Shown here piece after piece: positions 1 to 7,982 of a DNA stretch of 64,000 bases. A model generated the notes under the pieces. That model was not told where the DNA came from. It ran no database searches and saw only the letters and a program-made list of their open reading frames with translations. The translations under genes and the position numbers were made by a program. Numbering within the stretch: position 1 is the stretch's first letter; the number at the start of each line of letters is the position of its first letter. The DNA is taken from positions 248,001-312,000 of the forward strand of contig NAJO01000020.1 of assembly GCA_002077065.1 (NCBI GenBank), written 5' to 3'. Origin of the DNA: Cryoendolithus antarcticus (taxonomy: Eukaryota; Ascomycota; Dothideomycetes; Cladosporiales; Cladosporiaceae).

Positions 1-261
1 TGCAGGTTTGGGCGCCACAGTCTTGGAGATAGTGATGATCTCCACAGACGGACTAGCAGCACTCGTCGAGCTCGCTCCCGGCAGTGTGACCGTAACGTCA
101 CTCACACCAGTCTGTCCTGAACCAACCGGCACAGTCGATGACACCACAACACCCAAGTTCTGAGTATTGGTTGGCGAACCCTGATCCTTTGGCGGAGGCG
201 TACTCGACGACACGATCGAACCGAACGATCCAGTTGGCGATCGACCCGACCCACCAGTACC
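1..261 (-). other. In-frame Ser/Thr-rich extension beyond the SOD-like stop codon
   Basis: Directly after the TAG at 264-262 the same minus-strand frame stays open for all 87 remaining codons to the window edge and reads as a Ser, Thr, Gly and Pro-rich stalk (for example SGQTGVSDVTVTLPG and STSAASPSVEI), as expected for the cell-wall stalk of a GPI-anchored protein. Frame-preserving introns that would remove the stop exist: a 63-nt one starting GTAGGG and ending TCGAG, or an 87-nt one starting GTGTAG and ending GATCAG. Neither donor is strong. The true gene end and any GPI signal lie outside the window. Confidence 0.55.
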
Positions 262-1030
262 CTACACCGATGTCGAGCTCCCAGACCCGCCACCTGAAAC
301 CGTAGGAGGACCAGCGACAGAAATAGGACGCGAAGAAGTAGAAGAATGCGGAGAAGGCGCAGCACCATTGGAGAACGTACCCTGGATCGTGAAGTTGGCG
401 CAAGTAATGCGCGTCCTGTTCGCGTAGTGGACTACGATGCTGCGGTTGCCGACGAAAGCCGGCGTGTCGGGCGTGGTGGAGAGGTAGAGATCGGCGTAGC
501 TGGGCGTGTACTATCAGCAAAATGTCGGCATCAGAGCATGTTGCTAAAGTTTTACTCACTTCCGAGAGTAGCTCGGACCAGACATCTTGCCATGCTTGCC
601 AGCCAGATCACCTACCTGACACTTCTGCTCTTGCGCCGGGTCACAGGGCGGTGACTCGGTGGCGGCGTACGGATCGAGATGAGCGCCGGTGGACGAGCAG
701 TTGTGGTCTGCAGCAACTGGGAACTCGTGGATGTGGTACACTAGAAAACAGACATCAATATCATGCATTGCTATAGTTGAAAAGGGTCGGGAATTCGGTA
801 CTGAAAGGCCCTCCATCACTCGGCAACCCTGAAATCGACACCTGGACATTTGCGCCTGTGGCGTTGGAGTTCGTGTTGACGATCACCGCACCGCGGACTG
901 AAGTGTTATTGCGGTCCGGGAGAGTGGCGATGTAGGAGACGCCGACGACGTTGTTGGTGATGACTGGCGTATCGCCGGCGAGGGCGAAAGGCAGTGCCAG
1001 GAGGCCGATGATCGAGGTTGAGAAACGCAT
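262..1030 (-). CDS. Secreted Cu-only superoxide dismutase-like protein
   Basis: Model with three exons, 1030-802, 740-560 and 499-262, giving 215 residues. The start is the ATG at 1030, which opens a clear signal peptide (MRFSTSIIGLLALPFALAG). The splice at 802/740 joins GGPF to M-YHIHEFPV, and the splice at 560/499 joins GKHGKMSGPSYSR to N-YADLYLST; both restore the family reading. The H-x-H pair, the Cys-containing HNCSSTGAHLDPY segment and the CQVGDLAGKHGK motif are typical of fungal extracellular Cu-only SODs, which detoxify superoxide at the cell surface and are normally GPI-anchored through a Ser/Thr-rich stalk. Here the frame meets TAG at 264-262, just inside the stalk, yet the same frame stays open to the window edge (see next entry). 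So this is either a secreted anchorless form, a gene with an unrecognised third intron, or a nonsense allele. Family call fairly sure; the 3' end is not. Confidence 0.78.
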
Positions 1031-1490
1031 CGTGCGTGAGGTCGTTGTAGGTGTCGTGGTCTGATGAGAAGCCGCGGGATTGAGGTGAAGGTCGAGGTCT
1101 CGAAGGAATGTAGATGATGTCAAGGGGATAATACAGCGAGCGTGGATCTCGCCAGCTGTGAAGTAGTGTTGGGGTAGGCTGAGCAGGAGGATGTAGTGAT
1201 GAGGATGAGTGGCAAATGAAATGGGTGCAAAGAGTGAAAGTGGATAGGAAGACGTGGACTTAGTTTGCTGTCGTGGCTTTGCTCGTGTGTTGTGATGCAG
1301 GTGTCACAGCAGGAGCGTACCTGCAGCCCTGAGACCACGTGCGACGCTCGTGGCGGCAGGCACGAAAGCACAAGCTATAAACAGTCAGCCACGACTCGTG
1401 TGTATTACTGACGAGTATCACTCGGTGGGCCCTGGTGTCGATGTAATGGACCTTCATTGTAGTGGCTGGTCCCACTGACTTGCCCATCAC
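1031..1490. promoter_or_regulatory. Upstream region of the SOD-like gene
   Basis: This is 460 nt between the SOD-like start codon and the stop codon of the upstream ketosphinganine reductase gene on the same strand. It must hold the promoter and leader of the SOD-like gene and the 3' UTR of the reductase. The leader side has pyrimidine-rich runs on the minus strand. I see no further gene. Confidence 0.4.
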
Positions 1491-2722
1491 TCACTTCTCC
1501 TCCCCATCTGCCTTTCCCAGCCCCGTCTCCCTCCCATACTTCCAAACCTTGCCCTCCATATCCGGCACAATAAACGCGTACGCAACACCCACAACCCACC
1601 CCAAAACCGTATCCCACACAACCCGATTTCTCGGGCTCCCTCCTAGCATCCCGGCCCTCATAAGATGCCCCAGCCAATTCGTTGTGATGAGATAGCCTCC
1701 AGCCTCAAGTGCCTTCACAGCAATAGCCGCGACTTCGTCTTCGCTCTGCACCGGGTCGCCACTCTCGAGAATGGCAGTGACGGGGTGCTTGGTTCGATTT
1801 TCTGTGATGCGGCCGGGGGATTCGATCGTACCTGGAAGGATGAGGTGGACCGCGATATCCCGCTCAGGCGCTGAAGCACGAATCTCCCGATCCGGAGACT
1901 GCCTCGCGCCGTTATAGAGATTCAGCTCCGACTTCAGATTATCCGCCAACGACCTCATGGCAGCTTTAGGCGGCGAGTAAGGCGTATACCCCGCCACACC
2001 ACACAGCGCCGCCGAACTTGACGTCAAGATCAGATGTCGCGTCCCCGTTGCCGTTCTGTTCGTGGACATCGAAGCAGGGGTCGTCCAGGCTTTGAGCGTG
2101 GCGTGGGAGAGGTACGTGGCAGCCCAGTAGTTCAGGTCCATTTGCGCGTGCAGGGCTTCAATGGGAGTTTCGAGGAAGAGGCCTGGGGTTGAGGAACCGG
2201 CGATCTGCCAGACGATGTCGGGGGGTTGGTTGTGGTTCCATGCTGTCGTTTCGGCGAGGATGCGTTTGTTCTCTGAGGGCCTGGTCACGTCTGCGGAGAT
2301 GGCATTGAAGCGTTGGATTGAGGGTGACTTTGCTGCGGCCTGCAAGAGGTCAATAAGATGCTCTGATGATCGTAGCTTGCTTGACTAGAACGAATCGCAT
2401 TCGTCCATCACTTACAGATATTTCCTTAAAAGCACTCGCCAATTTCCCCTCGTCCCTCGCCACAATCACCACATTCGCCCCCTTGCTCGCCAACAACTTC
2501 GCAACAGCCTTGCCCATACCCCGCGAACCACCAGTGATAAGCACAGTCTGCAGTACCTCATTAGCTCGTCCCTTAAAGGCGCTTGCGCAAGCCACAGTCG
2601 AAGCTTACCTTTCCCTCGACTTCAAAGTCTTTCTTCGAGCCGAAGAATCCCATGGCTTCTAGCGCGAGCGCGGTGAATTGCGCGATTATGAGCGCGGAGA
2701 AGATGTAGAGGCCGTACGCCAT
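1491..2722 (-). CDS. tsc10: 3-ketodihydrosphingosine reductase (Tsc10/KDSR-like SDR)
   Basis: Exons 2722-2609, 2547-2416 and 2339-1491 give about 364 residues; both introns are phase 0, with donors GTAAGC and GTAAGT. The protein is a short-chain dehydrogenase with a membrane-spanning N-terminus (LYIFSALIIAQFTALALEA), the nucleotide-binding motif TGGSRGMG in exon 2, a Ser-containing strand (LTSSSAAL) and a catalytic Y-x3-K (YSPPK). A hydrophobic segment near the C-terminus (VLGWVVGVAYAFIV) fits an ER membrane enzyme. Family knowledge: Tsc10 reduces 3-ketosphinganine to dihydrosphingosine with NADPH, the second step of sphingolipid synthesis in the ER. The two-membrane-segment layout argues for Tsc10 over a generic SDR, but other membrane SDRs remain possible. 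Confidence 0.82.
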
Positions 2723-2911
2723 CGTGGAGTGTTATTGGGGGATCATTGAGGGTGGGTGGTCAGGGGCCAGAATCGCATCCTACGCGATCGCGAGATGAGC
2801 ATCGAAAGCTGAGTCAGCGGGCTCAAGCCCGACCGGACTGAATGTAAAAGGTGACCATCTGCACTGTATACGGGTACCGATGATCAAATCGACAGGTATA
2901 TGCAGCCTGTC

Positions 2912-5122
2912 CTAGCGATCCCCCACCAGCGCAGCCGTCCAATCAAACCCCTTCCACTTCCCCCTGAACCCCTCCAGCCTCCGATCCCTCCGTTCCCACC
3001 GTCCCTGCTTCGCCCAAACACCCCGTTCTAGCCCCAACATCCCCCCAAGTACTTCCCTAACCCACAAATCGCCCTTAGGCCACTTGCCCACCTCCTCCAC
3101 CACATGACCTAAGCCGCCATCAAGACTATACCATACGTGCACGTAGGGCATCTCTTTCGGCAGGCTGCGGCGGAAAGCACTACGACCGACACCCTTCTGC
3201 GCGAGAGCCAAGGTGTCGATCAAAGGCTTGTGCTGCGACCATTCGGACGCAGAGGCGAGGATGGCTTCTTTGAAGTAAGCTGGTGCTTGCTCGGCTAGGT
3301 GGTCTGCGACGGGTACGGCCACAAGCGCAGCGTGCGGATGTCGGGATCCGAAGGCGAAAGCTGCGTTCTCGTAGAAGAGCACGCTCTTATTCCTAGCGGC
3401 GTGGAAGCGCGTGAGAGACTTCATGAAATTCCGCAGCTCCTCCCACTCGTCTTCGTCGCACACTAGCAGGTTGGCGTGGTGTTGCAAGGGCACTATGACG
3501 GTGCTGTGGGGCGCTAGCTCGGGCTCTGTGGCGAGGGTGAGGTAGGTGCGTGTTGCTAGACTGACTACCGGCGCTTGAGGCAAGGCTGCTTCACCTATAA
3601 GCTCATCGTGGTAGCAGAGAGCGCAGGATTGCAGGGCGCGCTGTGTAGATTGGTAGTCTAATATCGCTGTATTCCTCAAGTTGACGCTGGATTTCGGCGC
3701 GGCTTTGGCGAGATTGGAGGCGTTCTCGTCTTGATAGTCGAGGTCGTTTGTGAAGGTTGCGTCTTTTGCTATGCGTGAGGCGAGGTCTACGGTTGAGGAA
3801 GAGAATTGGTTCCGCGAGCGCTTTTCGAAGCGGACCATGTCGGCTATGGACATGTTCTCATTCTCGATCACGAGGCCGCGTTCGTTGCCGCGCTTATTTG
3901 TCAAGGGGGTGACTTCGCCGCTGCGGTCTGTGAGGTGGCGGGAGTCGGAGGCGGTGAGGAGCACTGATGATGGATCTGGCTTGCCGGATTGACTGGCGGC
4001 CAGGGCGATATCGTACTCTTGTTCCAGGGTTGCAGCATTTGGCGCTTTCATGAGCTTCGCACGCATGACTTGAGCTTTGAGGCGGTTCAGTGCAGTAGCG
4101 TCGAGCACGGCTGGTTGATGCGGCGCAACCGACTCTTCCAGGACTTCCCCTTGAGTCGACTTCGCGGGTAGCTGCTCATCATGACCAGACGACGCACGCT
4201 GGATCCCAGCCTTGAGCTTTCGCTCCTCGAAGAACTCGCCACTCGGCTTCTCCAGTCCGACATACTCCTTCCCATATGTCTTCCGTCGATCGAGTTCGCG
4301 CTCCTCTTCTCTCGCATCGTCGAAGTCGCGCAAGTCACCGTAGATCTCTAGAGCCACATCGTCCACTGATCGCTTCGTCTCCTCGGCCTTGCGGTAAACG
4401 TTCCTCACCTTGTTCATCCGCCACGAGCTCGCCGAGTCACCAAAAGTGTAGCTCACTTCATGCTGCGCCGGCTCGTCGATGACCTGGCCGTCACCCTCTT
4501 CCTCGTCACCATCCTCCTCGTCGTCATCAAAGTCCCGTGCCAGATCAGCCAGGTGCGACTTCACTTCACTACTATGCACCTTGAGCTCATGGCTCTCTTG
4601 AGCCGAGACGAAATGCCCCTTCGGCTCCTGCTGTTTGCGGCTTCGCTGCACGTAGTCTACATCGAGGGCAGACGGCTCCTGCATCCATGCGTCTCGGTTG
4701 ACTTTGCTGCCATCGAGGTCCTCGCCTCGGGCATCCAGCGTTTCCTCCGCAGGTACAGCCTCTTTCTCCACCCATGCGTCCTCGTCGTCGTCGCTAGCGG
4801 AATCGAAGACCTTCACAGGAGCTTCTGCCGCCGGTTTTAAAGCACTTCGCTCTGGTGATGCGCTCCGTCGCTTTTTGCGATGTCGATGCGCGTCGTCGCC
4901 ATCCTCTCTCTTGCGCCGACTACTATGGTCGTCGCGTGATCGCTTGTGTCGCTTTCCCACTTCGTCGCCGCGATCGTCGCCGCTGTCTCGATGTGATCGA
5001 TGGTGTCGATGTTTATGTTCTCTGCTTCGATCCCGAGCCCTGTCCTTGTCGCGGTGACCATGTAATTTGCTGCTCGTCGCCAGCTCCCGCTCGAAGTCCG
5101 ACAGGCCCATGGCGCCTCCCAC
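2912..5122 (-). CDS. cwf19: Cwf19-like (CwfJ family) splicing-associated protein
   Basis: A single-exon ORF of 736 residues; a second in-frame ATG four codons downstream (MGLSDFE) may be the real start. The N-terminal 110 residues are an Arg/Asp/His/Ser-rich low-complexity tail typical of spliceosomal proteins. The middle is charged and likely disordered. The C-terminus holds the two CwfJ domains: a Cys pair near SCALCYHDE, a HIT-like segment with IVPLQHHANLLVCDEDEWEE, then a basic Trp-rich end (KGFDWTAALVGDR). Family knowledge: Cwf19 proteins bind the late spliceosome and lariat intron complex and are thought to help intron turnover in the nucleus. The gene is divergent from the GPN-loop GTPase, with about 225 nt between the starts. 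Confidence 0.9.
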   Translation of the reverse strand: MGGAMGLSDFERELATSSKLHGHRDKDRARDRSREHKHRHHRSHRDSGDDRGDEVGKRHKRSRDDHSSRRKREDGDDAHRHRKKRRSASPERSALKPAAEAPVKVFDSASDDDEDAWVEKEAVPAEETLDARGEDLDGSKVNRDAWMQEPSALDVDYVQRSRKQQEPKGHFVSAQESHELKVHSSEVKSHLADLARDFDDDEEDGDEEEGDGQVIDEPAQHEVSYTFGDSASSWRMNKVRNVYRKAEETKRSVDDVALEIYGDLRDFDDAREEERELDRRKTYGKEYVGLEKPSGEFFEERKLKAGIQRASSGHDEQLPAKSTQGEVLEESVAPHQPAVLDATALNRLKAQVMRAKLMKAPNAATLEQEYDIALAASQSGKPDPSSVLLTASDSRHLTDRSGEVTPLTNKRGNERGLVIENENMSIADMVRFEKRSRNQFSSSTVDLASRIAKDATFTNDLDYQDENASNLAKAAPKSSVNLRNTAILDYQSTQRALQSCALCYHDELIGEAALPQAPVVSLATRTYLTLATEPELAPHSTVIVPLQHHANLLVCDEDEWEELRNFMKSLTRFHAARNKSVLFYENAAFAFGSRHPHAALVAVPVADHLAEQAPAYFKEAILASASEWSQHKPLIDTLALAQKGVGRSAFRRSLPKEMPYVHVWYSLDGGLGHVVEEVGKWPKGDLWVREVLGGMLGLERGVWAKQGRWERRDRRLEGFRGKWKGFDWTAALVGDR

Positions 5123-5347
5123 CCGTTCGTGAGGGTGGTGACAGGGTAGGGTAGGGCCAGATATCCAAGCTTGGATTTGGTGACAACTTTCGGAGCTGTG
5201 ACTTCATCTTCACATGCAAATTATTTCCGGGAGCTATCCCAGTCCAGACCAACACCTCATAACTACTAATTGTACCAGCGCAGCGCAGCGCAAAGACTTG
5301 AGCCTACCCATCATCTTCGCCCTCAACTCCCTCCACCTTCCTCTACC
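5123..5347. promoter_or_regulatory. Bidirectional promoter between cwf19-like and gpn1 genes
   Basis: Only 225 nt separate the two divergent start codons, so both promoters and leaders must fit here. The part next to the GTPase start is strongly pyrimidine-rich on the plus strand (about 5300-5347), ending in CTACCATGG, a good fungal start context. Confidence 0.5.
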
Positions 5348-6655
5348 ATGGCTTCCTCCGCCGCCCCGCTCACCGACCCCTCCACCTCCCCCTCCAAGCC
5401 ACCAGTAGCCATCGTCTGCGTAGGCATGGCCGGCTCCGGCAAAACAACTTTCACCCACCGCCTAGTCTCTCACCTCCACAACCGTGCCGCCGCAGCCACA
5501 CCTCCAACAGCTCCCCCATACGTCCTGAACCTCGACCCCGCAGTCCGCTCCGTACCCTTTGAGTCGAACATCGACATTCGCGATAGTGTGAACTACAAGG
5601 AGGTCATGAAGCAGTATAACCTGGGACCGAACGGAGGCATCCTGACGAGCTTGAATCTATTTGCGACGAAGGTGGATCAGGTGATGGGGATACTGGAAAA
5701 GCGCTGCCTCCCGCAACCACAAGCACCCGCAACCACAGCACATGCACCTCCCTCCCCAGCATCGACCGATCCAGTCCCCGACCACATCATTCTCGACACC
5801 CCCGGCCAAATCGAAGTCTTCGTTTGGTCTGCCAGCGGCTCCATCCTCCTCTCCGCCCTCAGCACAGCCTTCCCCACAGTCCTAGCCTACATAATCGACA
5901 CCCCGCGCACAACCCAAAACACCGCGACCTTCATGTCAAACATGCTCTACGCCGTTTCCATCCTCTACAAAACGCGCCTCCCCATGATATTAGTCTTCAA
6001 CAAAACGGATGTGAAAGACGAGACAGAGGCGGTGGGCTGGATGCGGGATTTTGAGAGTTTCCAGGCGGCTGTCAGGGAGGAGGAGGAGGGGGAACGGGAA
6101 GGCGGGATCGGAGGGGGAGGGGGTTATATGGGGGGGTTGCTGAATAGTATGAGTTTGGTTTTGGAAGAGTTCTATGCGCATCTCTCCGTGGTAGGTGTGT
6201 CAGCTGCTACTGGGGATGGGATTGAGGAGTTCCTCGAGGCTGTGGAGGGGAAGCGGGAGGAGTTCGATAAGGAGTTTCGGCCTGGCATGGATGACCGGAA
6301 AGCTGAGCTGAAGAAGGAGCGGGAGCAGGCGGATCTGGGACGCATGATGGGTGATCTTGGCGTCTCGTCCAAGGCTAAAGGCACAGGGAAGTACGAGAAA
6401 CGGCCTTCGCCTAAGCATGAGATTGAGGAGGCGGAGACTGTGAGTGAGGCTGAGGAGCTTGAGGAGGAGCGGAGACGAGAGAGGGAAGATGGAGATGGCT
6501 GGGTGGAACGGGATGAGGATGAGCCGGTTGGTGGGGAGAATGATGAGGAGGAGGGCGGGAAGGAGGGGTTGCAGGCGAGGTATGCGCAGGCGCTTGGGAA
6601 GAGTGGTGGGGCGGCGGATATGGCGTCCGAGTACATACGGCGGACGCAGGGTTGA
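5348..6655 (+). CDS. npa3: GPN-loop GTPase 1 (Npa3/Gpn1/XAB1)
   Basis: Intronless, 435 residues from the ATG at 5348, which sits in a CTACCATGG context; the longer open frame upstream has no ATG. The P-loop GMAGSGKTT lies near residue 30, followed by [20 protein letters not shown], the defining Gly-Pro-Asn loop in [10 protein letters not shown], a switch motif [10 protein letters not shown] and the base-specificity motif NKTD. The last 110 residues are acidic, charged and probably disordered, as in other fungal members. Family knowledge: Gpn1 works with Gpn2 and Gpn3 in the assembly and nuclear import of RNA polymerase II; it is mostly cytoplasmic and essential in yeast. Convergent with the spc25 gene, whose stop is about 150 nt away. 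Confidence 0.95.
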   Translation: MASSAAPLTDPSTSPSKPPVAIVCVGMAGSGKTTFTHRLVSHLHNRAAAATPPTAPPYVLNLDPAVRSVPFESNIDIRDSVNYKEVMKQYNLGPNGGILTSLNLFATKVDQVMGILEKRCLPQPQAPATTAHAPPSPASTDPVPDHIILDTPGQIEVFVWSASGSILLSALSTAFPTVLAYIIDTPRTTQNTATFMSNMLYAVSILYKTRLPMILVFNKTDVKDETEAVGWMRDFESFQAAVREEEEGEREGGIGGGGGYMGGLLNSMSLVLEEFYAHLSVVGVSAATGDGIEEFLEAVEGKREEFDKEFRPGMDDRKAELKKEREQADLGRMMGDLGVSSKAKGTGKYEKRPSPKHEIEEAETVSEAEELEEERRREREDGDGWVERDEDEPVGGENDEEEGGKEGLQARYAQALGKSGGAADMASEYIRRTQG

Positions 6656-6805
6656 TGCGTGGCCTCTGACTGGTTCACAGAGAGGCTTGTGAGGGATTTA
6701 GCGATGGCGTCCGGCGTCTCTGCAATCTGCAGCGAGTACACACAACAGTTGCCACAGAGTCAGCATGTAACCCGCTTACAATTGCTTGAGCATACACACG
6801 CTTCG

Positions 6806-7640
6806 TCATCCTTTCACCGCATCCCCAAGCAGCCCCCTCATCCCCTTCAACAGCCCCCCCAAGCTCTTCCTCTCATTAGCCCCCTCCACCACCGTCCTCA
6901 CCTCCTCCGCCTCAACCCCCGGCTGCGTCTCCCTAACCTCAAACTCCTCACTCCCAGTATCAAGCTCAAACCAACACTCCTCCCTCCCATCTCCCAGCCC
7001 ATCGAATACAAATCTCAGCACCTCCCCTCCAGCGCCCTCAACCCTTAGCCCAAGGGTGCGTTCCCAGAATGCCAGCTCTGGCGCGTTCTCGCGTGCTTGT
7101 GCTGCCAAAGCGGACTGGTGTTCCGCTTGCTGGGCGCGGAGGGTGGTGAGGCGGGCGCGGGAGTGGGTGAGGGAGGTTTGAAGTTCGGTGCGTAGCGCAA
7201 GGTGGGATGTGCGTTGGGATTGCAGCTGGGTGATGGCGGATTCCAGGTCCTCTTTCTCGGCGGATTCCTTTTCTAGTGTCGTCGCATGGCTCTCCGACGC
7301 GGTCTGCAGACTCGATATCTGTTGTGTTGTGCTTCTATGACTCTCTATTACATTGCACATCAGTCACTCGCCCCAACCCTCCGGTCTCCCCATCAACACT
7401 AAACTTACCTTCAATCTCCGCGACATTGGCGCGAAAGGCATTCCGCTCCTCTAGCACGCGCTTTCGCCCTTTCGCGATGAAGTCGTCGAAGCGCAGTGTG
7501 AAAGCTGACATGCGCTGGCGCAGGTCGTCGAAGTTGAAGTCTGCGCTGGGGAGGGTGTCGGCCATTGAGAGGGGGGCGCGGGATGGGGGCGCGAAGGAGA
7601 GGGAGTGGGCGAAGCGGGAGGGGGTGAGTGGGATCGCCAT
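6806..7640 (-). CDS. spc25: Kinetochore protein Spc25 (Ndc80 complex)
   Basis: Exons 7640-7409 and 7344-6806 with a 64-nt intron (donor GTAAGT, acceptor AATAG) give 256 residues. An N-terminal stretch with FDDLRQRMSAF leads into a long Gln/Glu/Ala-rich coiled coil (about residues 60-165), then the globular C-terminal domain beginning ELAFWERTLGLRVEGAG and LRFVF, which is diagnostic for Spc25. Family knowledge: with Spc24 it forms the inner, centromere-facing end of the Ndc80 complex that links kinetochores to spindle microtubules. The length suits the family (about 220-270). The gene is divergent from rrn6 with about 340 nt between. Confidence 0.9.
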
Positions 7641-7982
7641 TTTTGGAGTTGTATGGATGGGTCTGTGTGAGCAGTGGATGGTATGGCGGTGCCTTTGGTA
7701 GAGAGGATGTCGCTGTCGCGTGCATTCGACGGCCGTGAGGAGCAGTATCAACAACGGAAGGCGCGGCCCGGATGTGGTTGTCAGGGGACAAACTTTTCGC
7801 GCTTCCTTAGACTTGACCATCATCTTGAAATCTCATGGCTATGCGACTTGGTTTCCATAGACCAGAACCCAGACATCAAGACTACTACCAGGACCTGATC
7901 GCCATCACGTCTCTACTCTCCAGCTGGAACATGTCTGTAGCTCGCAGCCCTGTGAAGAGACCACGACGCCCAGCAAAGCCGA
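7641..7982. promoter_or_regulatory. Bidirectional promoter between spc25 and rrn6
   Basis: There are 342 nt between two divergent start codons, so both promoters must lie here. I recognise no specific binding sites and no further gene. Confidence 0.4.

Noticed and set aside
6172..6741. 189-codon minus-strand open frame
   Set aside because: It lies antisense to the Gpn1 acidic tail; Ser-rich reading is a shadow of Glu/Arg-rich codons.
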